A stretch of DNA of 45,316 nucleotides from CAYOSU01 sp964406735 (GTDB lineage Bacteria; Bacillota; Clostridia; Christensenellales; CAMQZB01): contig CAYOSU010000011.1 in assembly GCA_964406735.1 (NCBI GenBank), positions 1 to 45,316 on the forward strand, given 5' to 3'. Below the pieces are notes generated by a model. It was given only the letters and a program-made list of their open reading frames with translations. It was not told the DNA's origin and did not search any database. The first letter of the stretch is position 1; the number at the start of each line of letters is the position of its first letter. The position numbers were made by a program, and so were the translations under genes. Of the stretch, positions 24,719 to 32,521 are shown piece by piece.

Positions 24719-26893
24719 CTATTTCTTTTTTATCGGCGCAAACCTTGCGACAAGCGTCTTTACGCCGAAGCCCTTGAACGCTACGTCTATCTGCAAGGAC
24801 TCGCCCTCGCCCTTTGTGCCGACTACTACGCCGTCGCCGAACTTTTTGTGCTCGACGGTGTCTCCGACGCTATACGCAGCATTGCTTGAAGAAATTTTAG
24901 GCTTTGGAGCTTCAAAGCTTTTGGCAATGCTTCCCGTGAACACAGTCTTAGGCGTGGGAGCTTCGTACGAGACCTTTTCGGGAATGCCGAGTAGGTCCTT
25001 GACGTCGTCGATGAATCTCGAGCGCATCTGAGGCATCCTCTCGCCGAACTGATATGAGTACCTCGAATCGCACCTTGTCATATATAGCCTTTCCATCGCA
25101 CGGGTAACCGCTACGTACATAAGTCGCCTTTCTTCCTCTAAGTCCGTCGGCTTCGTGTCGGGGCGGACTATCGGAAAGAGCTTTTCGTCTAAGCCTACGA
25201 TGAAGACTACCTTGAACTCCAAGCCCTTGACTGCGTGGACGGTCGCAAGCGTTACCGCATTGTCGTCGTCCTCTAAGTCGTCTATCGCACTTGAAAGGGT
25301 TATCGATTGCAGGTAGTCGGATATGGTCGCATCCTCGTTCTTTTCGCAGAACTCGCCTACCGAATGCACGAACTCTTCTACATTCAAACGGCGTGATTTG
25401 GATTCCTCGGAGCTATCGGAAAACTGTTCCATGAAGGACGTCGAATCGATTATACTCCTTACGAACTCCTCGGGCGTTCTGTCCTTGCTCTCTGCGATAA
25501 GGAAAGCGTAAAGAGACCTAAACGACATCAATTTGTTCTTCGTGCCTTGGTTGAATTCCGATCTTTCCTCTATCCTTGCCAAAAGCTCGTATAAATACAC
25601 GTTTTCACGCTTTGCGACAGCCTCTAACTTATCTACCGTCGTGTCGCCTATACCGCGCTTGGGAACATTTATTATTCTGCGTATCGCCTCGTTATCCTTT
25701 GGGTTTACGACGGCACGGATATACGCAGTCAAGTCCTTTATCTCCTTGCGCTCGTAGAACTTCTGTCCGCCGAACACCTTGCTCGGGATATTGTATTTCA
25801 AAAACTCCTGCTCGAACGACCTCGAAAGGGAGTTTATGCGGTAAAGCACCGCTATGTCGGAGTAGGAATAGCCCGAATACGTCGTCAGCGATTTGATGCT
25901 GCCTGCGACGAACGCCGCTTCTTCTCTCTCGTCGTACAGCGAGCGGTATTCTATCCTTACGCCGTCGTCGTTATCGCACCACAGCTTTTTGTCCGCTCTG
26001 CCTTGGTTTTTGCTTATTATTCTGTTCGCCGCCTCTAATATCTTTTTCGTCGAGCGGTAATTTTGCTCTAATTTATACGTCTTGACAGAGGGGTAGTCTT
26101 TCTCAAAGTTCAGGATATTGTTGACGTTCGCCCCTCTGAAGCCGTATATGCTCTGGTCGTCGTCCCCTACCGCAAAGAGGTTGCCGTGGTTCTTGCAAAG
26201 GAGCTTGACTATCTTATACTGGATGTCGTTGACGTCCTGAAACTCGTCGATGTGAACGTATTTGAACTTTTCGGAATACTTGCTGCGAGTTTCTTCGTTG
26301 GTTGACAATAGCTCGTACGTTTTCGTCAAAAGGTCGTCGAAGTCAAGAGCGTTATTTTTCATAAGACGGCTTTCGTATTCGGCGTACACCTCGCATATCT
26401 CGCTTATGTTCCTGTTGTAGCCGTTGAGCTTTTCGTACTCCTCAGGGGAATAGCCGCTCGCTTTGGCGTTGCCTATATTCCAAAGCACCGACTTGAATAT
26501 ATCCTCGTCGTAGCCTTTTTCCACTATTATCGCCTTGACGATGCGCTGTTTTTCTACGTCGGAATATATCGAGAAGTTGCTGTCGTAGCCTATCTTGTCG
26601 ATGTCTCGGCGGAGTATCCTCGTGCACATGCTGTGTATCGTGCATACCCACATATCGTTGGCGTTGAGCCCCATGTTGAGAAGGCGCTCTTTCATCTCGT
26701 TCGCCGCCTTGTTGGTGAATGTTATCGCCAATATCTCGTACGGCATCGCTAAGCCTTGATCGAGGATGTTCGCTATCCTCATCGTCAAGACCCTCGTCTT
26801 GCCCGATCCTGCGCCCGCAAATACGAGAACGGCTCCCTCGGTGTCCTGTGCCGCCTGTCGCTGTACGTCGTTGAGTAGTGAAAAGTCTATCAT
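24719..26893 (-). CDS. pcrA: ATP-dependent DNA helicase PcrA
   Basis: 724 aa superfamily 1A helicase for repair and rolling-circle replication. Q motif 'LNDVQRQAA' (7-15), Walker A AGAGSGKT (26-33), motif II DEFQDVND, 'VGDDDQSIYGFRGA' and 'VTRAMERLYM' are present; the C-terminal Tudor-like RNA-polymerase-binding segment ends 'KFGDGVVVG...'. Start at 26893 has GAGGG suitably spaced. An in-frame ATG at 26944, with GGAG only four bases away and close to the predicted transcription start, would add 17 basic residues and cannot be excluded. Confidence 0.95.
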   Translation of the reverse strand: MIDFSLLNDVQRQAAQDTEGAVLVFAGAGSGKTRVLTMRIANILDQGLAMPYEILAITFTNKAANEMKERLLNMGLNANDMWVCTIHSMCTRILRRDIDKIGYDSNFSIYSDVEKQRIVKAIIVEKGYDEDIFKSVLWNIGNAKASGYSPEEYEKLNGYNRNISEICEVYAEYESRLMKNNALDFDDLLTKTYELLSTNEETRSKYSEKFKYVHIDEFQDVNDIQYKIVKLLCKNHGNLFAVGDDDQSIYGFRGANVNNILNFEKDYPSVKTYKLEQNYRSTKKILEAANRIISKNQGRADKKLWCDNDDGVRIEYRSLYDEREEAAFVAGSIKSLTTYSGYSYSDIAVLYRINSLSRSFEQEFLKYNIPSKVFGGQKFYERKEIKDLTAYIRAVVNPKDNEAIRRIINVPKRGIGDTTVDKLEAVAKRENVYLYELLARIEERSEFNQGTKNKLMSFRSLYAFLIAESKDRTPEEFVRSIIDSTSFMEQFSDSSEESKSRRLNVEEFVHSVGEFCEKNEDATISDYLQSITLSSAIDDLEDDDNAVTLATVHAVKGLEFKVVFIVGLDEKLFPIVRPDTKPTDLEEERRLMYVAVTRAMERLYMTRCDSRYSYQFGERMPQMRSRFIDDVKDLLGIPEKVSYEAPTPKTVFTGSIAKSFEAPKPKISSSNAAYSVGDTVEHKKFGDGVVVGTKGEGESLQIDVAFKGFGVKTLVARFAPIKKK

Positions 26894-26964
26894 AAAAGCC
26901 CTCGCTTTGCGTTTTTTGTGGTCGGTGGAGCGATATTTTCGCATAACTCTCCACGTTAAAGGTT

Positions 26965-26993
26965 ATTATAGCATAAAACGATGGATAAGTAAA
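26965..26993 (-). promoter_or_regulatory. Promoter of the pcrA-ligA operon
   Basis: Minus-strand TTTACT (26993-26988), 17-bp spacer, perfect TATAAT (26970-26965). Confidence 0.6.
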
Positions 26994-27038
26994 CATAAAT
27001 TGGGAAAAAGAGCGGACAGCGGAGTGTTGGAGAGGGAT

Positions 27039-27084
27039 GTGGCTTCGCCACAAGTGAATAGTGAATAGTGAAAAGTGAATAGTT
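27039..27084. repeat. GTGGCTTCGCCAC hairpin plus heptad repeats, copy 1
   Basis: A 5-bp stem with TTC loop is followed by tandem 7-mers AGTGAAT/AGTGAAA. Other copies: 27355-27400, 27848-27893, 33203-33243 (stem damaged) and a short one at 30921-30947. In most copies a REP-1 unit follows, so the two may travel together. Confidence 0.8.
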
Positions 27085-27090
27085 GTGGAT

Positions 27091-27182
27091 GGGTTATTAT
27101 TTAGAACAATCCCGAAGTACCCTCCGCAGACAGCTCCCTTTACACAAAGGAGCCTTTCATATGGTTGGCTCGTTATCAGACT
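27091..27182. repeat. REP-1 copy B
   Basis: Starts GGGTTATTATTTAGAAC. The variable hairpin (GAAGTACCCTCCGCAG) has lost pairing. The conserved GCTCCCTTT/AAAGGAGC stem is intact. Confidence 0.8.
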
Positions 27183-27374
27183 GCGGCGGGGAAAACGGTT
27201 TTATGTTGGGAAAGCGAAGTTTGAGTTGGAGTAGTTATTATAATTAAGAGTGGCTGTGGTTAGGCTGTAAAACGGAGTTTGAGAAAATAATTTCTTCCGT
27301 TAGTCTCCTTTCACCGCTAACGCGGTCCCCCTCCCTCTCGGAGGGAGGCTAGTAGTGGCTTCGCCACAAGTGAA
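27128..27374. repeat. 247-bp direct repeat, left copy
   Basis: It matches 27621-27867 with one visible mismatch (TTGGCTCG versus TTTGCTCG), period 493 bp. Contents: REP-1 right half, an AT-rich spacer with TTATTATAATTAAG, and REP-2. Confidence 0.9.
27299..27350. repeat. REP-2 palindromic repeat
   Basis: GTTAGTCTCCTTTC, stem ACCGC/GCGGT, then CTCCCTC/GAGGGAG stem with TCG loop, ending AGGCT. Second copy inside the right duplicate at about 27792-27843. Confidence 0.75.
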
Positions 27375-27453
27375 GAGTTAATAGTGAAAAGTGAATAGTG
27401 GCGGTTGGGTTATTATTTAGGGGCACTTTTTGAGTGTTGGGTGTGGTGGTAAA

Positions 27454-27540
27454 GCTGCACGAGATTTCGAAATAGCCGTGCATTGCGCTTTTGCGTTGAA
27501 AACGCAAAAATTCGACTACGCTTTAGATACAACGGGCAGC
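27454..27540. repeat. REP-3 element, copy 1
   Basis: An 87-bp element with imperfect inverted ends GCTGCACG and CGGGCAGC. It contains an internal stem TTTTGCGTT/AACGCAAAA and the phrase CGCTTTAGATAC. The second copy is at 31060-31146, also 87 bp. No coding capacity. Confidence 0.75.
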
Positions 27541-27587
27541 GAATAGGCAAAGCGTTTCTATCAGAGTTTGAGGAAATAATAAGGTTT

Positions 27588-27674
27588 TAACAATCCCTCA
27601 GTCTCGGCGTTTTAGCGCCGAGACAGCTCCCTTTACACAAAGGAGCCTTTCATATGGTTTGCTCGTTATCAGAC
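27588..27674. repeat. REP-1 copy C
   Basis: The variable part is a perfect 9-bp stem GTCTCGGCG/CGCCGAGAC with TTTTAG loop, identical to that in copy D at 30954-31055. Confidence 0.85.
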
Positions 27675-27867
27675 TGCGGCGGGGAAAACGGTTTTATGTT
27701 GGGAAAGCGAAGTTTGAGTTGGAGTAGTTATTATAATTAAGAGTGGCTGTGGTTAGGCTGTAAAACGGAGTTTGAGAAAATAATTTCTTCCGTTAGTCTC
27801 CTTTCACCGCTAACGCGGTCCCCCTCCCTCTCGGAGGGAGGCTAGTAGTGGCTTCGCCACAAGTGAA
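27621..27867. repeat. 247-bp direct repeat, right copy
   Basis: Near-identical partner of 27128-27374. The break points lie at the REP-1 centre and in the GTGGCTTCGCCACAAGTGAA repeat, so homologous exchange between repeats is a likely origin. Confidence 0.9.
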
Positions 27868-28034
27868 TAGTGAAGAGTGTTTAGTGAATAGTGGCGGTTG
27901 GGTTATTATTAGACTATTTTTTTGGGGAAAATAATGTTAGTTATTATCAGCGGAGTTCGATAAATATTTAGGTTATGAAGCAATTAAATCAAGGATTTTC
28001 GGTAACGTCGCCCTATGGGTATGTGGGCATTAGA

Positions 28035-28060
28035 AAAGGCAGAGATGATCCTCTGCCTTT
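28035..28060. terminator. Terminator-like hairpin, extra copy
   Basis: AAAGGCAGAG/CTCTGCCTTT with ATGATC loop, the same 26 bases as 28176-28201, but here without a strong T run on either side. Confidence 0.5.
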
Positions 28061-28175
28061 GGGAGTTTTGTTTTAGCGATTATTTGTTCAACCGAAGGTC
28101 TCTACCGATTAGTGCGTTGTTGATGTTGGTAGTATTTGAATTTAAGGCTAATTCTATATTCGTAGCATTAAAAGA

Positions 28176-28207
28176 AAAGGCAGAGATGATCCTCTGCCTT
28201 TTTTTCT
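28176..28207. terminator. Bidirectional terminator of the decarboxylase genes
   Basis: AAAGGCAGAG/CTCTGCCTTT, ATGATC loop. Seven T follow on the plus strand and TTTTCTTTT on the minus strand, where it would end the oadB transcript about 90 bp after the small subunit gene. A further hairpin with one mismatch lies at 28227-28256. Confidence 0.7.
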
Positions 28208-28289
28208 TTTTATTTTTTATTCTTCGGTCGGGTGGGTGTTTTATTACCCAACCGACGCTTGGTCGTTTTTTTATTCTACTCTTTTTTTC

Positions 28290-28454
28290 TTATTCTTCGG
28301 CGGATTCTTCTTCTGCGGCGTGTTTAGCGTCTATTTTGGAAGAGATCTTGCCGAATGCTACGATGAAAAGGACGATGACTGCCGTTACGATGAAAATTCC
28401 GAGCATGCCTTTCCACATGAGCTGAAGGGACTGTAAAAATAATTCAACGTTCAT
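28290..28454 (-). CDS. Small membrane subunit of Na+ pump decarboxylase (OadG-like)
   Basis: 54 aa, beginning MNVELFLQSLQLMWKG. One transmembrane helix (about 17-35, GMLGIFIVTAVIVLFIVAF) is followed by a charged tail 'KIDAKHAAEEESAEE'. Gamma-type subunits of oxaloacetate/methylmalonyl-CoA decarboxylases have this shape: one helix at the N terminus, where they bind the beta subunit. ATG 28454 has GGAGGT six bases upstream. It lies 13 bp after the beta-subunit gene. The call rests on size, topology and context, since sequence in this family is poorly conserved. Confidence 0.75.
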   Translation of the reverse strand: MNVELFLQSLQLMWKGMLGIFIVTAVIVLFIVAFGKISSKIDAKHAAEEESAEE

Positions 28455-28467
28455 TACTCTACCTCCA

Positions 28468-29604
28468 TTATACCAACGGGCTGACGAGGCTTATGATAAG
28501 TCCGCCTGCGATTACGGATGCGATCTGACCGGAAACGTTTACGCCGACTGCCTGCATCAAAATGAAGTTGGTCGGGTCTTCCTTGAGAGCCATCTTGTGT
28601 ACTACTCTCGACGACATCGGGAATGCGGAGATACCTGCAGCACCGATCATCGGGTTGAGCTTCTTACCCTCGGGCAAGAACAGGTTGAGCAGCTTTGCGA
28701 AAAGTACGCCGCCTGCGGTGTCGAATATGAACGCAATGAGTCCGAGTCCCAAAATGAGCAAGGTCTGCAAGTTGAGGAAGTACTCTGCCTGCATCTTCGT
28801 TGCAACCGTAATTCCCAAGAAAAGGGTTACGAGGTTTGCAAGAATGTTCTGCGCCGTCTCGGAAAGAGACTTCAATACGCCGCACTCTCTCAAAAGGTTA
28901 CCGAACATCAAGAAGCCTATAAGGGCAACAGATCTCGGGGAAACGAGTCCTACGATGACCGTTATTGCGATCGGGAAGATTATTCTCGTTCTCTTGCTGA
29001 TCGTGTTCTGCTTGTAAGGCATTCTGATGAGTCTCTCTTTCTTGGTCGTCAACAGCTTGATGATAGGGGGCTGAACGATAGGTACGAGAGCCATGTAAGA
29101 GTACGCTGCAACGATGATAGCGCCGAGGTAATTCGAGTTGAAGAAGTTAGCTACGAATATCGACGTAGGACCGTCTGCCGCACCGATGACTGCGATGGAT
29201 GCCGCATCCTTGAGGTCGAAGCCCAAAAGGCTTGCCATCGAGAGCGTGAAGAAGATTCCGAACTGTGCCGCTGCACCGAAAAGCATGAGCTTGGGGTCAT
29301 TGAGAAGCGGTCCGAAGTCTATCATTGCACCGATACCGATGAACAACAAGAGCGGGAAAAGCTCGTTCGCAATACCTGCGTTGAACAATACGTCAAGCGC
29401 ACCGATCTCAGCAACGCCTTCGTATATCTGCGTAACTGCACCGGACATTGGCAAGTTTACCAAAATAGCACCGAAGCCCATGGGCAACAATAGCGACGGC
29501 TCCATATCTTTCTTGATCGCAAGATAAATGAGCAATGCACCTATGACCCACATGACTACCTGCTGCCACGTTAAAGCCATAATGCCTTCATACAATATTT
29601 CCAT
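28468..29604 (-). CDS. Na+-translocating decarboxylase beta subunit
   Basis: 378-aa polytopic membrane protein. 'LLLPMGFGAILVNLP' near the N terminus, 'GAADGPTSIF' with the Asp implicated in Na+ binding, 'SNYLGAIIVAAYSYMALVPI' and C-terminal 'GVNVSGQIASVIAGG' are conserved. It couples decarboxylation of a carboxybiotin intermediate to outward Na+ transport. Oxaloacetate, methylmalonyl-CoA, glutaconyl-CoA and malonate systems share this subunit, so the substrate is not determined. Start 29604 follows AGGAGG closely; the open frame starts eight codons earlier without support. No carboxyltransferase or biotin-carrier gene is in the window. Confidence 0.93.
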   Translation of the reverse strand: MEILYEGIMALTWQQVVMWVIGALLIYLAIKKDMEPSLLLPMGFGAILVNLPMSGAVTQIYEGVAEIGALDVLFNAGIANELFPLLLFIGIGAMIDFGPLLNDPKLMLFGAAAQFGIFFTLSMASLLGFDLKDAASIAVIGAADGPTSIFVANFFNSNYLGAIIVAAYSYMALVPIVQPPIIKLLTTKKERLIRMPYKQNTISKRTRIIFPIAITVIVGLVSPRSVALIGFLMFGNLLRECGVLKSLSETAQNILANLVTLFLGITVATKMQAEYFLNLQTLLILGLGLIAFIFDTAGGVLFAKLLNLFLPEGKKLNPMIGAAGISAFPMSSRVVHKMALKEDPTNFILMQAVGVNVSGQIASVIAGGLIISLVSPLV

Positions 29605-29651
29605 ATTCCTCCTTTCGGTCAAAAGCAAGCGTTCAGCCGCTCTTTCCCTAT

Positions 29652-29675
29652 AAAAAGTCCGAAAGCTTCGGACTT
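29652..29675 (-). terminator. Attenuator-like terminator in the oadB leader
   Basis: AAGTCCGAA/TTCGGACTT stem with 3-nt loop then five T on the minus strand, lying between the predicted promoter and the gene. It could control read-through. Confidence 0.55.
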
Positions 29676-29721
29676 AATTTTAACCTATAAAATAGCAGAA
29701 GCAAAAACTTCCAATGATAAT

Positions 29722-29750
29722 ATACTATCAAAACTATTTGCCGTTGTCAA
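29722..29750 (-). promoter_or_regulatory. Promoter of the decarboxylase genes
   Basis: Minus-strand TTGACA (29750-29745), 17-bp spacer, TAGTAT (29727-29722). The leader would be about 110 nt. Confidence 0.55.
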
Positions 29751-29809
29751 ACGAAAAACCGCCGCTATCCCCTATCTTGAAAAATTTTACAAGTTGACTT
29801 TCTTAACGT

Positions 29810-29835
29810 AAAACGGCTCGATTTTTTCGAGCCGT
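29810..29835 (-). terminator. Terminator of esterase gene 1
   Basis: ACGGCTCGA/TCGAGCCGT with 5-nt loop, then TTTT on the minus strand. The plus strand has a longer T run after GGTTG, so it may act both ways. Confidence 0.7.
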
Positions 29836-29858
29836 GGTTGTTTTTTTTGTGGAAGTAT

Positions 29859-30767
29859 TTATCTTCCAATGCGTTTTGAGATGAAGGCGACCGTTCTTTC
29901 TATTGCGTCTGCACCCTCGGGTGTGCCCTTACCCGTCGTCGGGAATGCGTGGAAGCAGTCGTCGTACGCCTTGTATTCTACCTCGACGCCGCAATTTCTG
30001 AGCTTTTCGACCAAAATTTCGCTATCGGGAGCAAGGGTCTCTTTGCCGTCCCATAATACGAGCATCGGGCATACGCCAGTGAAATCGGCGTTACACGGCG
30101 AGCAATACGGCTCGTTACGCCTCTCCTCGTCGGGGCAATATAATTCGCCGAGAAGCGCCATGCCCTCGGGTGAGAGAATAAGGTCGTTTGCGTCGGGACG
30201 AGCTCTATCGATGCAGTCCGATATACTCATCGGGGCTGAATAAGGTATTGCGCCTGCAGGTTGTCTTATGCCCTCGTCACGAGCCTTTAGCGTAAGGACG
30301 ACCGTGAGATACGCTCCGCCGCTCTCGCCGACGAGTATTATCGGCTTGTCGGGGTACTCTTCCGTGATGGCTTTATACGCCTCGTAGCAGTCGTTGACTG
30401 CCGCAGGGTACGGGTCTTCGGGCGCAAGTCTATACGAGAAGGTGTATGTCCTGAGCCCGCTCTCTTTTGCCATCAGCGCACCGAACGGGCGAGAGCTTAT
30501 CGCATCGCCGCATACCATGCCGCCGCCGTGGATATACACTAATACGCCGTCTCCTATCTCGTTGTCGGGAACGATAAGCTCGGCGTACATATCGCCAAAG
30601 TATTGCGGCGTTATCGTTACGCCGTCCTCTATCGGCATGTTTTTCGCGCCAAACTCGCTCGCACGGCGAAGCATCGTATAGTCGAACTTGCCGTCAAACC
30701 TCGGCGAGATGCCTGCTTGCTGCATTTGCTCTATCGCCGCTTTGTAGCTTTCCATTGCTTTACTCAT
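29859..30767 (-). CDS. Alpha/beta hydrolase, HSL-type esterase 1
   Basis: 302 aa, probably cytosolic (no signal peptide). HGGG oxyanion-hole motif (80-83), nucleophile Ser149 in GESGG, and catalytic His273 in 'CFHAFP' place it in the hormone-sensitive-lipase esterase family, which hydrolyses short-chain or acetyl esters. The acid position reads 'ETLAPD' (243-248) instead of the common DPLxD; either Glu243 or Asp248 may serve. ATG 30767 follows AAGGAG. It is a clear paralog of the gene at 31401-32318, with shared upstream motif. Substrate unknown. Confidence 0.9.
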   Translation of the reverse strand: MSKAMESYKAAIEQMQQAGISPRFDGKFDYTMLRRASEFGAKNMPIEDGVTITPQYFGDMYAELIVPDNEIGDGVLVYIHGGGMVCGDAISSRPFGALMAKESGLRTYTFSYRLAPEDPYPAAVNDCYEAYKAITEEYPDKPIILVGESGGAYLTVVLTLKARDEGIRQPAGAIPYSAPMSISDCIDRARPDANDLILSPEGMALLGELYCPDEERRNEPYCSPCNADFTGVCPMLVLWDGKETLAPDSEILVEKLRNCGVEVEYKAYDDCFHAFPTTGKGTPEGADAIERTVAFISKRIGR

Positions 30768-30810
30768 AGTTTTTTCTCCTTATTCGGGCGTTACGCCCTT
30801 TTTTAAGTAT

Positions 30811-30839
30811 ATTTTAGGGCAAGCAAGGGTAAATTTCAA
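30811..30839 (-). promoter_or_regulatory. Promoter of esterase 1
   Basis: Minus-strand TTGAAA (30839-30834), 17-bp spacer, TAAAAT (30816-30811). Confidence 0.6.
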
Positions 30840-30853
30840 TTTACAAAATGCAC

Positions 30854-30892
30854 GATGTGTTTGTTTTGTGAACAAAGTGTTCTGTTTATTGG
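30854..30892. promoter_or_regulatory. Shared esterase motif, copy 1
   Basis: GATGTG..., core TTTGTGAACAAAGTGT, ...TTTATTGG. The centre TTTGT-GA-ACAAA (30865-30876) is a palindrome lying about 70 bp upstream of the predicted start. It matches 32415-32450 nearly base for base. Confidence 0.65.
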
Positions 30893-30953
30893 CAGTCTTG
30901 GAAAATTGTGCGGTGAGTTGGGGGCTTCGCCACAAGTGAAGAGTGGTGGATGA

Positions 30954-31055
30954 AGTTATTATTTAGAACAATCCCTCAGTCTCGGCGTTTTAGCGCCGAG
31001 ACAGCTCCCTTTACACAAAGGAGCCTTTCATTTGGTTTGCTCGTTATTATTAGAC
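30954..31055. repeat. REP-1 copy D
   Basis: It carries the same 9-bp GTCTCGGCG stem as copy C, showing that the variable hairpin belongs to subfamilies. Confidence 0.85.
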
Positions 31056-31059
31056 TTGC

Positions 31060-31146
31060 GCTGCCCGAGATTCCGAAATAGCACTGCCTTGCGCTTTTGC
31101 ATTTTCAACGCAAAAGTTCGACTAACGCTTTAGATACGGCAGGCAG
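31060..31146. repeat. REP-3 element, copy 2
   Basis: Inverted ends CTGCCCG and CGGCAGGCAG, internal TTTTGCATT and AACGCAAAA, CGCTTTAGATAC. It is diverged from the copy at 27454 but keeps the same length and order. Confidence 0.75.
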
Positions 31147-31285
31147 TAGGTCAGTCCTCTTGAATAGTTAAAGGAGATAATATTTTTTATATAGTTTAAC
31201 TATGAGATACCTTTCAAAGTGTGTATTCGGGCAGCGTGCGAAACGGTGGTTTATATTCCTTAGTTTGATGGAATAATTGTTTTTA

Positions 31286-31317
31286 AAGAAAAACAGGCCT
31301 TGGGTCAAGGTCTGTTT
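31286..31317 (-). terminator. Terminator of esterase gene 2
   Basis: A 12-bp stem from AAACAGGCCTTG and CAAGGTCTGTTT (one G-T pair) with GGT loop, followed on the minus strand by TTCTTT. Confidence 0.65.
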
Positions 31318-31400
31318 CTCTGAAAAAGGTTTGTTGTGATGAGCACAACGCTGTTTGTGGTTTTCGTTTTTTTGATCGCAAAAAATTGCTCTATTTAAGT

Positions 31401-32318
31401 TTATTTTCTGCCGATGTGTTTTTCGATGAAGGCTACGGTATTATTGAGAACTTCCGAGCTCTCGGGTGTGCCTTTGCCCGTCGTTGCGAATGCGTGGAAG
31501 CAGTCGTCGTACGCCTTGTATTCTACCTCGACGCCGCATTTTTTGAGTGCAGCCGCCAAAAGCTCGTTGTCGGGGGCGAGTGTCTCTCTCCTATCCCAAG
31601 CAAGGAGCGTGGGCGCAAAGCCCGTGTAATCGGCTAAATAGGGCGAGCAATAGGTCTCTTTACGCCTATTTTCATCGGGGCAATAGAGCTTGAAAAGCTC
31701 GGTTATGCCGTCTGCCGTTACCGTATTGTCCTCGGTATCGGGGCGAATTCTGTCTATCGTACCAGTCATATCGGTAAGAACGGAGTACGGTATGACTGCG
31801 GCAGGCATCCTTAATCCCTTATCCCTTGCCATGAGTGCTGTTACTACCGAAAGGTATGCGCCGCCGCTCTCGCCGATCAAAACTACCGGCTTATCAGGGT
31901 TATTTTCCGTTATCGTCTTATACGCAAGGTAGCAGTCCTCTACTGCCGCAGGGTACGGATCTTCGGGGGCAAGTCTATACGAGAAAGCATACGTCTTGCA
32001 GCCCGTCTCCTTTGCGATCAGCGACGAGTACCCTCTCGAGCTTTTTGCGTTGCCGCATACCAAGCCGCCGCCGTGGATATATATTACGATGCCGTCGTCT
32101 TTATCGTTATCGGGAATGCAAAGCTCTGCGTCCATTACGCCGAATTTTTCTTCGACAAATTTTACTCCCGGCTCGACGTACATATTATTCTGCGCCATCT
32201 CTATCGTTTTTCTTAACTGCAAGGGGTCGAAGCCTCCGTCAAATTTGGGGGCAAAGCCTATAGCCATCATCTGCGCTATCGCTGCTTTCGTTGCCTGCAT
32301 TTCTTTGCTACTACTCAT
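31401..32318 (-). CDS. Alpha/beta hydrolase, HSL-type esterase 2
   Basis: 305 aa. Same layout as esterase 1: HGGG (82-85), Ser151 in GESGG, 'ETLAPD' (245-250), His275 in 'CFHAFA'. Start 32318 is chosen because AGGAGG lies ten bases upstream; the open frame continues 26 codons further into a basic, non-homologous stretch. It is divergent from a TetR-type gene across about 200 bp, the usual arrangement for local control. The paralogs probably arose by duplication together with their control region. Confidence 0.9.
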   Translation of the reverse strand: MSSSKEMQATKAAIAQMMAIGFAPKFDGGFDPLQLRKTIEMAQNNMYVEPGVKFVEEKFGVMDAELCIPDNDKDDGIVIYIHGGGLVCGNAKSSRGYSSLIAKETGCKTYAFSYRLAPEDPYPAAVEDCYLAYKTITENNPDKPVVLIGESGGAYLSVVTALMARDKGLRMPAAVIPYSVLTDMTGTIDRIRPDTEDNTVTADGITELFKLYCPDENRRKETYCSPYLADYTGFAPTLLAWDRRETLAPDNELLAAALKKCGVEVEYKAYDDCFHAFATTGKGTPESSEVLNNTVAFIEKHIGRK

Positions 32319-32367
32319 TTTTTGTATCCTCCTTATACAGCTTTCTTCAAGCTCTTTTCTTGTCTTC

Positions 32368-32396
32368 ATTCTAACCCTTTTTCTCGCTATGCGCAA
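32368..32396 (-). promoter_or_regulatory. Promoter of esterase 2
   Basis: Minus-strand TTGCGC (32396-32391), 17-bp spacer, TAGAAT (32373-32368). The leader is about 43 nt. Confidence 0.5.
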
Positions 32397-32414
32397 TCGA
32401 CAATGTTTCTATCC

Positions 32415-32450
32415 GATGTGCTATTTGTGAACAAAGTGTCTATTTATCGG
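32415..32450. promoter_or_regulatory. Shared esterase motif, copy 2
   Basis: GATGTGCTA, core TTTGTGAACAAAGTGT (palindrome TTTGT-GA-ACAAA at 32424-32435), then CTATTTATCGG. It lies between the divergent esterase-2 and tetR promoters, again about 70 bp upstream of the esterase start. Confidence 0.65.
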
Positions 32451-32459
32451 TCAAATCGT

Positions 32460-32488
32460 TTGCATTTAATTGGTAAATTTTGTATAAT
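32460..32488 (+). promoter_or_regulatory. Promoter of the TetR-type regulator
   Basis: TTGCAT (32460-32465), 17-bp spacer, perfect TATAAT (32483-32488). Confidence 0.7.
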
Positions 32489-32521
32489 TGAAATGAAAAT
32501 ACTCTACTGAAGGGGGAAATT

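Larger units (their letters stand above)
26994..28289. other. Repeat-rich non-coding region
   Basis: About 1.3 kb with no supportable gene. It is composed mostly of repeat families: heptad GTGAATA-type runs, REP-1, REP-2 and REP-3, plus a large direct duplication. The longest open frames (28015-28425 plus) cross terminators and lie antisense to a real gene. Confidence 0.8.
30840..31400. other. Intergenic region between the esterases
   Basis: It holds the esterase-1 motif (30854-30892), a heptad-repeat remnant, REP-1 copy D, REP-3 copy 2 and the terminator of esterase 2. No gene seen. Confidence 0.75.

Noticed and set aside
27039..27893. CRISPR array
   Set aside because: The repeats are 7-base tandem units and scattered REP copies; there are no regular spacers and no cas genes.
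28015..28425. Plus-strand open frame of 136 codons
   Set aside because: It runs through two terminator hairpins and lies antisense to the OadG-like gene.
28597..29493. Plus-strand open frame of 298 codons
   Set aside because: It is fully antisense to the conserved decarboxylase beta subunit; composition is rich in Arg, Glu and Tyr as expected for a shadow frame.
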